Below, piece by piece: positions 23,258-35,297 of a DNA stretch of 64,000 bases (position 1 is its first letter; each line of letters begins with the position of its first letter). The position numbers and the translations under genes were made by a program. Under the pieces are notes generated by a model that was not told the origin of the DNA, made no database searches, and saw only the letters and a list, made by a program, of their open reading frames with translations. The stretch comes from Rhipidocladum racemiflorum (Eukaryota; Streptophyta; Magnoliopsida; Poales; Poaceae), in assembly GCA_036346355.1 (NCBI GenBank), contig CM070591.1, forward strand, positions 35,434,392 to 35,498,391. The letters are read 5' to 3'.

Positions 23258-24750
23258 TGAACTACAACAAAAACATGCAAAGTTTCTAAGCATTATGTTT
23301 ATGTGAAACTTTCATTAAATATTATAACAAAATACACTCCTATTTTATGTCCCCTTTATGGATACATAGTGAGTATTAAAGATCCATATTCATCAAATAC
23401 TAGTGAGCTTTTCCATCACTACTAGAAATTTAAAGACATAGGTAAGCAACAACTTTGCTAATTACATCTTATGTAACTCTTGTTGGCTGGGTGTGAAACA
23501 GGTAATGAATGCCTCCACCAACTCGACTCATGGCCATGTCAATCCGACCCTAGGGCTCACATGAAGGAGGGAGAACTTTCCTCTTTTGGGTGCCAATTAA
23601 AGAACCAAGCCTCATGTGTGTTTTCCTAGACACTAATTGTCTTGTATCTGTTCCTTCATTACTGGAATCAAATCCCAACCACTCATGTCCTCAAGCCCAA
23701 AACCATTTTGATAGCTTGATTAAATCAACCATTGTTATGCGCAATGTGTCCAACACATCCCTATCATATATTAAGATAGTCATTACTTTGGCAGTAATAT
23801 TAATAACGATCTAAATTCTTGATAGGTGCAACAATTGGATGGACAAGTTTGATTTAAAATTTAACTGTAGGGATGAACAATATATTCTATGAACATGGCA
23901 TCACATGCAATGAGCATAAAAAAATAGCAAGGATTAAATACACATTCAAAGAAAATCAAAATTAAGCTGTGAAATTGCCTGGCCCTTAGCATTAGGATCT
24001 CCATCATCTTGCTTGTTTGTTCACCTGGCCATCTTGCTTGATTGTTCACCTAGCCATCATGCTTGATGCCACCATCTTCATCATTGTAGATGCAACTCTT
24101 TACAACTTTGATAATGAATTTTACATGAACGTTTCAAACATCACAAGTCAACACGCATGTCGTTATACAATTAATATAGCCTTATGGTTTGACACGGCAC
24201 ATAGGCCATGTAAAAATTACATGCATCACATACACATAGGCCATACTATTTCACATCATTCCCTGCAAAAATAACTTAGGTGTAGAATCATATTCTAGCG
24301 CACGAAGTGAACTGGTTTTAATTTATACTCAGTCCCTATTAACGATTGTTCCGCTTGCCGATAAGCAGGCTGAGGTTCAAAGGGGAAACATAGATCCCAT
24401 CTATGAAAATGCTATGAAAATCTCATTGGATTGATCATATCAAGCCAAATCTGTGCCATTCAAAATGGCTCAATTTTCACTAGACCGATCAAATTGATCT
24501 ATTGCATGAGGTCCCCTTGAGAAGGCGGCGGCCCTATACAATCTCGATCTATTGTTCCGATCTTTTCAGCACACGCGTAGCCCCAGTGGTGTTACCAGCC
24601 GGTAGGGGCAATGTGCGACTCGAATATGATCGTTTGGCACTATCAACTCATACATCTATACATCCCAATACCAATTGATCCAATCAACCTATGAATGACA
24701 CAACAACATATCACCATATGCGCTTGATCTACATCTGAAACTACACATGA
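23258..24750 (-). other. Leader of the copia element, non-coding
   Basis: There is no supported gene. CACTACTAGAAAT near 23416 resembles a CACTA-type end but has no partner that I could find. It contains a two-copy 25-bp tandem repeat at 24005-24054. Confidence 0.5.
24005..24054. repeat. 25-bp tandem repeat, two copies plus a partial third
   Basis: The unit begins CATCTTGCTTG and ends TTCACCTGGC/TTCACCTAGC; it is repeated at 24005 and 24030, with a third start at 24055. Confidence 0.7.
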
Positions 24751-24765
24751 TCGGCTCTGATACCA
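24751..24765 (-). other. Primer binding site of the copia element
   Basis: The minus strand reads TGGTATCAGAGCCGA, matching the initiator tRNA-Met 3' end over the first 13 bases. It lies four bases inside the LTR border at 24770. Confidence 0.8.
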
Positions 24766-24769
24766 CTAT

Positions 24770-25458
24770 TGAGGAACGGGTAGGCTACGCTAGCACAATT
24801 TTAAAATTCTACCACGATCACCCAGGATATCATGCGAGTAGGAGATCATGGATTGTTACCCTTGACGCGCAGAAGCAGCAGAAGACGAGTTGGAGAAGCC
24901 GGTTCACACATCGTGCGCGTCGAGGTACAGGAAGTAATCATTCACGTCGTGTCGAACTTCTCCTCACTGATCACCACCGTAGCACACCGTCATACATACT
25001 CCTACTTGACGATCAGCGCCAAAGCAACCGCAGCAGCTCCTCTACGGTATCCACACGTCCGGGGATGGAACACTATGCGTCGGTGTGCAAGCACCTGGTC
25101 GCTCGGCGGGGTAATGAGAGCTGGAGGGTAGGGTTTCGAGTGAGGATAAGGTTTCCAGGGCCCATTAGCGTGCTAAGCCCACGAGGTCCATTAATTACGG
25201 ATCCAATCCGAATTAATATGTCCCAGCCTGTTAAGTGTGTGACCCTGCAGGTTCATGTACATTTGGATATGGATTTGAAAAACTCTTTGCCAATCCAATA
25301 GTTGGTAATAGCTCCATGCAGGGCATGCCAACTCCCAAACGCACCATGATCAAATCCGACAGAACCTATCAAAATTACTCATGTAATAATCCCTTTGCCA
25401 AACTATATGAAGATTGAACTCAAGGTGAGAAACACGTCATCCTTTAACAATTGAATCT
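24770..25458 (-). repeat. Copia 5' LTR, inner half
   Basis: It runs from the CA end beside the primer site (24770) to the insertion point of element A2 at 25458. The last five bases, AATCT, are repeated at 34645-34649, where the LTR resumes. The reconstructed LTR is about 1.34 kb. Confidence 0.75.
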
Positions 25459-26409
25459 TGTAACACCCTGGCATCTAGTATGCCCTGGATGTCACCAAAC
25501 ATAGACTAACAGCAATTAAATACTACAAATAAAGCTAAATTACAGCAAAGGTGCAAATGCTAAAACCGAAAATTTCGGCAGCATCTCCTTTGTTTTTCCA
25601 TGTTTTGGAGCAACAGCAACAATATGGCAAGATATAACATAATATGAGACATCTAAAACAGCAATAATAATTGATATAGCAACAATATAAGTCCATGATA
25701 AAGCATTCAACCACTTCATGAGCTAAACGAATCAACTATAAGACCAAGCACACAATTAAGCAAATCTCAAGGTTTCATCGCACTATTCTCATTATCATGT
25801 CTTCAAATGATAACACTGTCTAATTTGTGAGGAGCTACGTGTAGATGTGTAGCTAAACACTTTTTCCCGCATGCCGGTTATGGTACCTAAGAAAAAAAAC
25901 ATAAACACAAGCGTGAGTTCATCACTCAGCAAGTATATTGCAATGGAGCAAGAAAACACATTCCAATACCTTCATCACCACTTTTCATATTCAACATCAT
26001 AAACATCCCATATTCACAGTGTATGCAACTCATTGACATCATCATATATTGCAATGCAATGCACATATCTCCTTGAAGCACATACCGGTATTACCGAGTA
26101 CACACCCGTCGGCGTGCACTCTCTTTCCCCTTCCATCCCGTAGATGGAGGGTGCCTACTCCTCGCTTTCATTCACAACGGTGGATGGAATCATGAGGTAG
26201 GTCTTACTCAATGGCGCTCCGGATTAGTCATAACTTTCTCACCAACCTTACCGGACTAGTTATGACTTTCTCACCGACCTGGCCAGTTCTCATGCCATGT
26301 ATGCAATTATGCCATAAACATAAACAACTTGCACATAACTCAACTAATTGTTGCATAGCATCGTAATAAGGCATTTTCATCATATCATGGGCAAACACTA
26401 ATCATGGCA
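25459..26409 (-). repeat. 3' LTR remnant of element A2
   Basis: It starts TGTAACACCCTGGCATCTAG and matches 32,630-33,600 almost base for base up to AATCATGGCA at 26409, where it breaks off. It includes the GTACCTAAGAAAA acceptor region of the family A LTR (about 25,876-25,890). Confidence 0.85.
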
Positions 26410-26435
26410 TAAACAACTTGCACATAACTCAACTA
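26408..26435. repeat. 28-bp filler duplication at the rearrangement junction
   Basis: CATAAACAACTTGCACATAA followed by CTCAACTA is an exact copy of 26319-26346, lying 90 bp upstream. It joins the broken family A LTR to the family B segment. Templated filler of this kind is typical of double-strand break repair by synthesis-dependent end joining. Confidence 0.75.
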
Positions 26436-28913
26436 ACGCGGTTTCGTTACGATCTCTAGATCCAATCTCAACCATTGGATCTAAATCCAACGGTCCAGAT
26501 TAACCGCGTTCATCCCAAACGCGTAACACCAGGTCCAATCTGGGCCGTTGATTTTCAAATCAACGGCCTAGATCTAGCCACGTGGCCAGAAGGCCAACCG
26601 CTGATCGGCGGTCGGCGCCAGCAGGAGAAGCGTGTCTCGACACGCCGCCCGCATGTCGGCCGGCCAAAGCGCACCATGACGCCACGAGGACGTCATGGCG
26701 GGCCCGCATGTCAGTGGCTGTCCCGTGGCGCCGACGCCGCAAGAATGACGCCACGATGGACCCCACCGCCGCCAGTGGCCGAGCCTCGCCGACGCCAAGA
26801 ATGACGTCACCCGAGTGGACCCACATGTCAGTCTCACGTGGAGCCGTGGACCGAGTCCACCGTAGACCCGAGCCAAGCGTGGACCAAGTCCATGGACCGG
26901 CTGACGTCAGCCAGCCAATCAGGAGCTGACACGTGTCCTTGCTGACGCAATAATTAATTTCCGAAAAAGAAAATGATTTATTAATTCGAAATATTGATTC
27001 AAATTTAGATTCAAACTTCAAACGCTTATAACTTTTGCGTTTCAACTCCGATTTGAGTGATTCAAATTTCTAAATTTGTATAAAATTAAGATCTACCTAA
27101 ATATAAATTTTATTTAATTTTTGGACTAAAGTTTTTCTCTGCAAAATTATTTAATTGATTATTTAAACTTTAAATAATCATAACTTTTGCGTTTTAACTC
27201 CGAATTTGACGATTCCAGTTTCTAAAAATCCAGAAAATTATGTTCTCTCTGTTTATGGATTTTATTTGGAGTTTTGGGATGTTTTTGCCTATTGTTTATT
27301 TGGGTATTTGCTATTTGCACGCTTTACGAGTAGACGTTGAAGTGCCGGAAGGATTCGAGGGAGAAGTATTGACTCAGGATCCAACTCAAGACCAAGAGCA
27401 AGTACTTTTTGAAGGCAAGTTGTGCTTTGACCATGTTGATCCTATTTCGAAATCTATTTTGATTTAAACTATTGCATGCTAGTTCAATTAGAAAGATACT
27501 TTGTTTAAACATGGGGGTTAGATAAATACCAATTTGCTATATGACACCTTGATTATCTAAGTATGTGCCATGACCCTTTGTCACCCTAGTTGTGGTTTAC
27601 TAGTTGGACATTATTAAATTGCCAACATGGGTTTAGACCGTTGTAGTATCTTTGCTTAGACACACTTTCGTGCTCATGACATGATTTTGGACAACCAAAT
27701 GCTAATATGGACTTAATGATATATTGAACCTGTTTTGGAAAAGTATCATGTGATGTTGATGGCACGTGGTGCATGGTAATCAATCGGGGTTTGATAAACG
27801 ATTTCGGCCAGGGGCATGTGGCAAGAGTAATCAGTGGGCCATTGTGGCATTGGGAGTGTTGATTTGGTTTTTCGGGTAGTCTTGCCCTGGTCACTCTAAG
27901 GACTTAACCTTGCAAGCCTTTGAACTGGTCATACTTGCAACCACATGGCTGGAATGGGACGGCCCTAGTTGACTAAGTCGCTAAGGACTCACTTGTGGGG
28001 CCTCAGGGTGTCAGTTACACCGTTTGTGTGATTGTACAGGGGAGCGTATCGTGGCTGTGGCCAGGTACCCATCTAACGGTGTGTTGGTCCCATACTTCGC
28101 CTTGGCTAAGGGAAGGGATGGTGTAGAGCACGAACCGGAGAGGACCACCTGTGTTGTTTGAGGCTTCCGAAAGGCTTTGTTACTGAACTCGCCTTTGTGG
28201 TGTTTGACTTGTATCTTGTGGGTAAAGTGCATAACCTCTGCAGAGTTGAGAATCTATTTAAATAGCCGAGTCCACTGCATCTTGGACAATGCTCTGGAAT
28301 TACATTCAAGGGTTAGACTTTCTGAAAATAACTTTTATTTGAAAAGTTGGGTTTTTTTAACAAAGAAGATGATGGAAATTTGGTTTAGGATGGGGAAAAT
28401 TTTTGTTAAACTTCTTGAAAAGTTATTTATGCTTTACTTATTTCTACCGCTTCGAATCTACTTTTATTACTTGTCAAAAGCTGTTTCGCAAATATACCTG
28501 AGCTATTCCTTTGTACCAAGCCATGCATATAGTATATTAGCTTGCATTCTGCATGACTTCTTTGAGTACCAAGTACTCACCCTTGCCTCAACACAATACC
28601 AGTTGAAGAGGAGATTACGCCAGCTTTCGGAGGAGGATTTCCAAGAAGACCCGTCTACTTAGGGATGCGAGCCCGATCAGGTTGCCTGTGGTATCTTGGA
28701 TGGCGCCACGGTTATTTGATTTTCATTGCGTTATTTCTCTTTTAATAAGTTTCGCCTTGTAAGGCATATATTTGTACCTTGGCCATAAGGTCAAGTAACC
28801 CTTTGGTTATTTAAATAAAGTACTTTGATAGTATCGTTTGGTATGATTGTGATATATACCGATGTTAAGACTGTGTGCACTAGCGCGTTCCTGGACTAGT
28901 GCTGAATACACAG
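26436..28913 (+). repeat. Family B LTR fragment, both ends missing
   Basis: It matches the middle and 3' part of the LTRs at 41,625-45,254 (inverted) and 47,535-51,251, from the GC-rich CCAATCTCAACC region to GAATACACAG near the LTR end. It lacks about the first 1 kb and the last 50 bp, and has no flanking target-site duplication of its own. It therefore did not arrive here as a simple LTR insertion. Confidence 0.75.
27331..28662 (+). pseudogene. LTR-embedded spliced ORF, family B copy 1 (exons 27331-27414 and 28603-28662)
   Basis: The middle exon follows the acceptor TTTACGAG and reads DVEVPEGFEGEVLTQDPTQD onward for 27 codons, ending at the GC donor GAAG^GCAAGT. The last exon follows AATACCAG and is one nt longer (60 nt) than the 59 nt in the other copies because of a 1-nt insertion near 28627, which destroys its frame; the TAG at 28660-28662 is in register with the other copies. 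The product would be acidic and is unrecognised. The promoter and first exon are missing because the LTR is truncated. Confidence 0.45.
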
Positions 28914-31900
28914 ACCTCTACCGATGGGACGCATCAACGAAACAATTCTCCAGGAAAGTTTGAATTGGGTCATAACCAAACTTACTTTACTCTCCACTTC
29001 CAAACTAGTTACGATCAACCACTAGCAACGCCTAATATCTTAGGTCATTACCAACCCACACTAGATTTCTCTTTCTTAGAAGGTATCGCCCTCACATTCT
29101 TCCACTCAAAGGATCCAAGACCAAGAGTATAAATCTTTGGTATACTCAACTCTAACCATGAACATTCTTTTTCTTAACCCCATCTAGAATTCAAAAAAAG
29201 TACAATTCCTTTGAACCCAATTGATCCACGTGCATCTATTTGAATCCAAGCGCAAACATCCACTTTGGAAAGACCTCAACAACATCCAAAAAAAAACAAT
29301 CATTTCATTTTCCTAAGCCAAAACGCAAAGGAAACTCAAATCTCATTTGCTACAGCCAAAATGCCATAACTTATTCAATCTTTCTTTTCATGCTAGAAAG
29401 CCAGGGACATCCCGATTCATGACATGAATGCAAACTTTTCGAGAGCACTCCGGATTAGTCATATGCCCCTATATGACTTTCTCACCGACCTGGCTCGTCA
29501 ACTCTTTAATGGCTGCAGACATATAAACGATGTCAGGTTTCCCTTTTCACCATTCATTTATCATGAAACAATGATACCGAATAATCATCCACCAAGAGAC
29601 TTCATTCTCTTTAACACAACGAACGACAATCACCACCTTTAAACCAAGGCTCTAGAATTCACATACATGACAACTCGACTTGAAAGAGGAACTCCATAAA
29701 ACAAATACACCAAAAATTTACCTCGGGGAGAAACTCCATTTTAACAGAGAAACACCAAGCAAGTCTTCTACTCCACACAATATATATATATATATACAAA
29801 TTTTAAGGGAAAGGGAAAACTCATTTCCCGATAGAAAACAACTTTACTGGCATAAGTCACCTATGAAACAATCATAAGGATCGTCTTTAAAAATCGTCCA
29901 CAAAACCTCACCCATTTTAATCAAATCTATTTGTAGACAAACTAATAATGTACAAATCTCCAAATTTAGCTACTTCTTTTAACCAACAATGCAATCGAGA
30001 ACTCATCCTTGAAAAGTAACAGATGCAAACCAATTATACATCCTTGAGCATAAATTTCGCATCCATGACTTAAGCTAATTTTCTTAGCAACAACGAAAGA
30101 ACAATGTTGTTTAATGGAATTAAACATTCCAAAACCTCCACAAATTACTTCAGGTTTAATCATTCTTTTACCCTCATTTCCCAACCTCGAAAGTTACCCA
30201 GATTTGACATTAATCACTCTAGGTCTAGGGCAGCTCTAAAACACATCATAACGAATAACTTGACCGACAACATTCAACCAAACTAGCAACCAACCAAACC
30301 AGTCCAAAAAGGTTTTAAACACCAGCTTAGCATAAATACAATCATCTCTAGTGTTCCACTACACTTTCCATTAAAGACTTCAAAATTCACTACTTACTCA
30401 TTGAGAAAGTCCAACCGGATTTAACAAAATTTACATAACAAATTCTTTCTCTAATTACCATTCCCAACACTTTTAATTAAAGTTTATGATGCTTATCAAA
30501 AAGACACCCAACCAAGACTACATTGACATAATCCCCACGGATCAACATATCATAATACATCTTATTCTAAATTTGAAACATAGTACTTCAACAAATCTTT
30601 CAGCATGATCAACCAATAAATTTCATACCACCTATATGTCAACGTCTCGACAATCGAAACTTATTCAGTTAACAAACGACTTCAACATGTAAATATTATC
30701 TCTACAAGACAAAGTTCGTAACTATGATTCTAAAACATACATTCATTAAGGATAAAATTCTACATCATGTTAATTATCCATGGTTCACTCCATCACACAT
30801 GTTACAATAACCTCCATCTTAACAATTGTTTCCAACAAGTAATCTACACAATTACCACCACTACTAAGTCATCAATATCAATAAATGAGCAAAATCATAA
30901 AAACAACTGCATTGTTTTTAATTACTCTATCCATATATCATAACAAATTGTCACTACACAACATACTCCAGCTATTAGAACAAATTTAATAAGTTAAACC
31001 AGCACCATGTTCTTACAACAACAACAAAACCTATATTTTCCCAATTGACATCGGTACTAGCATTATAGGGACACACATGCATACTTCCAAATATACTAAT
31101 GGTTTGCAACAACATAAATAGCAACTCTAATCAACTTCCAAGTTAAGGTCGCAAGCCAACATGATTAAATTTCTCTATTAACACGTTAAATTGGAACATC
31201 TTTAAACAACCAGCAAGGTTTCTTTAACACTAACAGTAGTTTACATCATCTTAATGTCCTAACTATGCAACAGGGTTTAAAACTTTAAACATGATCGGGG
31301 GTCATAGGCACTTTTAAAGCAAAGCAACATATTCTAAGCCTGTACATTAACACATTTAATCATTCTCACTACAGAGTAAACTACAACACTAGTAGTCTAT
31401 TTATCCTCAAGCTAAAGATACAATCACATTGAATCGATTCATCTCACAGATTAACTTAGCAATACGTCATTCCGTAAACCACATTGTTACATACTACATA
31501 GTACGAACAAAAAACTTTTCTAAACACCTTCATAGGTCACCTACTCTTGACGAACAGGATGCAACCCAACTTAAAGATAACTACAGCTCAAGAACATGAA
31601 CGAACACCGATAAACAACTTCTCCTTTCTAGGCAAAGAAGAAAACAAAACTCCAACAGAAATGCAGGAGAGCTCAACTCTGATAGCCAAAACTTTTTAAG
31701 AAATCTCAAGATCTATAATTTCCAAGAAGGAAGATGGAGGCACCAGGAAAAACCAAATGTTCCACCAAATCTTTTTCGACAAAGATTCAAACTTAATGCC
31801 ACCCAACTTAAGTTCTGCACAAGGAGAAACTTCAACACTTTCTTAGATAGGGAGAACAACAACCACATATGTTTCCTCCCCAAGAAAGTCCACCATTACC

Positions 31901-32615
31901 AACAAAACCGAGTGTCAAAACAAAGATTGCGACCAAAAGACGCGCAACACACAACTCCTCTTCTTCGTCTTCAACCAAGGAAGACAAAACCACAAACCGC
32001 CTACGAAACAATCCGCGAGAATCCAATACCCACATACTTTTCTTTTGATTTCAATCAACTAAAACCAAGAAAACCAACCACACCGATCGTTAGAACGGTA
32101 AAAGAAATCCAAAAGGATCCACCATCAACTTTTCTAATCAACTCCAACCAACTACCCAGTCTACGACAGAAAGGATAAGCACTCTCCCTACGGGAGGTTA
32201 ATAGTCTTTTGGTGATGGCTCTCACCGGCCACATCAATACTCCACATAACATTACTACTAACAATAGAAGGTGACCGGAAACCTTCGGCACCACAACATC
32301 ACTACATCAAACATATAGCATCTCAATCAATACTTTCATAAATATAACATCATACATCATCAAAATGCAGCATTTAACATCAAAGCTTAAATACAATATT
32401 TAAGCGGATAGCATCGATACCCATACCCTTCCTACTGTGCATCAGAGTGTGTCGAGTTTTAAATTAGTTAACCAAACTATTTCAGATTTTAAGGTTATTG
32501 CCCTAAGGCCAAATTTTAACAAGTAAACCTATGCCATGTTTCTACTTTTCCAAGTCAATATTTTAGTTTACTCTAGAGTAAATTACTACATTCACATTCC
32601 ACGGACCTAAAGCTC
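28914..32615 (-). other. Interior of element A2, non-coding
   Basis: It is AT-rich and collinear with the A1 interior from about 14,216 onward, and lacks the equivalent of 13,471-14,215. No retroviral-type domain is seen in any frame. A short (TA)n run lies near 29,780-29,796. Confidence 0.65.
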
Positions 32616-32627
32616 GCTCTAATACCA
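32616..32627 (-). other. Degenerate primer binding site of element A2
   Basis: The minus strand reads TGGTATTAGAGC, one mismatch (C to T, read on minus) from the initiator tRNA-Met complement seen in A1. Confidence 0.7.
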
Positions 32628-32629
32628 AC

Positions 32630-34644
32630 TGTAACACCCTGGCATCTAGTATGCCCTGGATGTCACCAAACATAGACTAACAGCAATTAAATACCACAAA
32701 TAAAGCTAAATTACAGCAAAGGTGCAAATGCTAAAACCAAAAATTTCGGCAGCATCTCCTTTGTTTTTCCATGTTTTAGAGCAACAGCAACAATATGGCA
32801 AGATATAACATAATATGAGACATCTAAAACAGCAATAATAACTGATATAGCAACAATATAAGTCCATGATAAAGCATTCAACCACTTCATGAGCTAAACG
32901 AATCAACTAATAAGACCAAGCACACAATTAAGCAAATCTCAAGGTTTCAACGCACTATTCTCATTATCATGTCTTCAAATGATAACACTGTCTAATTTGT
33001 GTGGAGCTACGTGTAGATGTGTAGCTAAACCCATTTTCCCGCATGCCGGTTTCATGGTACCTAAGAAAAACAACATAAACACAAGCGTGAGTTCATCACT
33101 CAGCAAGTATATTGCAATGGAGCAAGAAACACATTCCAATACCTTCATCACCACTTTTCATATTCAACATGATAAACATCTCATATTCACAGTGTATGCA
33201 ACTCATTGACATCATCATATAACATCATCATATAATGCAATGCAATGCAATGCACATGTCTCGCTCCTTGAAGCACATACCGGTATTGCCAAGTGCACAC
33301 CCGTCGGCGTGCACTCTCTTTCCCCTTCCATCCCGTAGATGGAGGGTGCCTACTCCTCGCTTCCATTCACAACGGTGGATGGAATCATGAGGTAGGTCTT
33401 ACTCAATGGCGCTCCGGATTAGTCACAACTTTCTCATTGACCTTACCGGACTAGTTATGACTTTCTCACCGACCTGGCCAGTTCTCATGCCATGTATGCA
33501 ATTATGCCATAAACATAAACAACTTGCACATAACTCAACTAATTGTTGCATAGCATCATAATAAGGCATTTTCATCATATCATGGGCAAACACTAATCAT
33601 GGCAAGATAGCATATCATGTAATCAATTTGCATCTAATCAAGACTGGCAACATACAACACGCTACCCATTCCAATACACTTGCCTTTGACCCTTCGGAAC
33701 GGTGTGGCAAGATGATGATGCCACTCTTGGGGTCACACCACCTACAAATACATGTTTTCCACACAATATAATACCACCCAAGCAAGTACAAAACTCACAA
33801 CACAATGATTCTACCCGAAACCCCGAAAACCTGAAAAACAGACCAATCTGTCCGTCGGGACAGCGGGCTTCCAACAATCATAACTTGAGTTCTAAAACAC
33901 CAAATTAAGTAAATGAGTACATCATCACGAAGATTAGGAAATTTCCTAGCTTTTTATAAGTATTGGGAAAAGCTGATTCGGTCCCTAAAATTTCCTAATC
34001 TACAGATCAACCCGATCTGTCTCAATCACGTCACAGTTTTGAACATGTTCGGTAAAACAGCCATAACTTTCAAACGGCTGATCAGAATTATGCGTTCTTG
34101 GTGTCCACTGAAAGGTATTGAAATTATCTACAAATTTCTCAACAGGCGGCCGACCAAATTCTGACTCCAAAATTGCGAAATATCAAATCCTAGGTCGGAC
34201 GCCCAATCTGCTCGAAACAGAACGCCATGAAATCTCTAGTTTCCATCAATTCTATCCAATCGTAGCACCACCTTTCGATCTAAAAGCACCAAACCTCCTC
34301 TAGATCAGCACCTAATCCAACCCAAGAGATCTCCCCTAGGCCGGCTAGGGAGGTGGAGAGGGGCACATAAAGGAGGGGGAGGTGGCGGCTAGGAGGTGGG
34401 GAAGTGGGGGGAGCCCCATAGGGTTTGAGGGTGGGGCGCTTGACAGGGAATTTGCTGACCTCCTCCTCCACATGGGCTAAAGAACTCCACCTACGGCCCA
34501 TGTGGGGTCCCCCCTAAGGCCCAAATCGCCCCGGAAAGGCCCAAATGCCCGAAAACAGCCCGGAAACGCGAATTAACCTCATACCGTAAGGTTTTAATCT
34601 CCAATTTCACATTTTATAATGTCACACCATCCCGTAGTGTCACA
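32630..34644 (-). repeat. 5' LTR of element A2, family A, 2,015 bp
   Basis: Ends are TGTGACACTACGGGATGG (34644) and ...CCAGGGTGTTACA (32630), read on minus. The exon-like segment near 33,682-33,742 is longer than in A1 and ends TCAAAG^GCAAGT. The acceptor before TACCATGAAACC is near 33,055. Confidence 0.85.
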
Positions 34645-35297
34645 AATCTATCTCTCATATCTGTGATATATTAATAAGTTGTGATTGACTCCTCAATCAC
34701 AGCATGGCCATGCACTTACTTAATCATATCACATGAGTGGCCCAAACATATATGTATGTTACATTGGAGTGGCAAATTCCATATTGACTGCTCACTTCAC
34801 TCTGCATGTTTCATAGCAAACATGAAAGCTACCTTTATAACTATTCGATTAGGAAATAGTGTTTGGTAACCCCATGGTAAACTATTACACAAGTAGGGAA
34901 TGTGACAATCTCAGGTCTAAGGATCATACATCTAGTATGTATGAGATACACTGATGACACATAAGAATGTAATATTCTCGCTGTGTCCCATTGTGGGTCT
35001 ATCTAACCCATGTTCTTCAACATGTGTTCACAATGTATTGATGATATCTCTATATCCCATGATCTATGAAACATGATTATCGATCAGTACATGTGCTGAT
35101 CTATTCATCGTTGTCCTCTACGATGATATCCGATCAGAGATATTTATAGAATTATATCAATAAGTAAAGAGTTTCATAAGCAGGTCACATACTTGTTGAT
35201 CAATATAATGATATATATTCATTGGACCAATAATCATATTTTTATTCATAAATAGTCATGTTACAATCATCTATATGAGTACCTCAAGGGCATAACA
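34645..35297 (-). repeat. Copia 5' LTR, outer half
   Basis: On the minus strand it begins TGTTATGCCCTTGAGGTACT at 35297, close to the TGTTGGAAATATGCCC start known from grass copia LTRs, and runs to the AATCT duplicate at 34645. The AATAAAAATATG motif near 35,240 could serve as a poly(A) signal. Confidence 0.7.

Larger units (their letters stand above)
22802..25458 (-). mobile_element. Ty1/copia element, 5' part (continues at 34,645-35,297)
   Basis: Minus-strand order: 5' LTR (35,297-34,645 then 25,458-24,770, split by element A2), primer binding site, long leader, gag. Pol and the 3' LTR are not in the window because family C and later insertions cut the element at 22802. The right border is followed by CTAAC (35298-35302) inside an older Tat-type pol fragment, which is the target. 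Confidence 0.8.
25459..34644 (-). mobile_element. Family A element A2, complete borders, internally rearranged
   Basis: It is bounded by the 5-bp direct repeat AATCT (25454-25458 and 34645-34649). On the minus strand: 5' LTR 34644-32630, degenerate primer site, interior to 28914, then a foreign family B LTR segment (28913-26436) in place of the interior end and most of the 3' LTR, then the remaining 3' LTR 26409-25459. The two LTR parts (25,459- and 32,630-) are almost identical, so they belong to one element. Confidence 0.85.

Noticed and set aside
23414..23428. CACTACTAGAAAT as a CACTA or hAT terminus in the copia leader
   Set aside because: No inverted partner and no target duplication found nearby.
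24747..25301. A 184-codon open frame in the copia LTR
   Set aside because: It crosses the primer binding site and LTR border, so it is a chance frame.
26475..27045. Overlapping ORFs on both strands
   Set aside because: GC-rich leader of a family B LTR; not conserved in frame between copies 1 and 3.
28177..28662. A 161-codon open frame
   Set aside because: It runs through the proposed family B intron into the last exon and is not conserved in copies 2 and 3 upstream of the acceptor.
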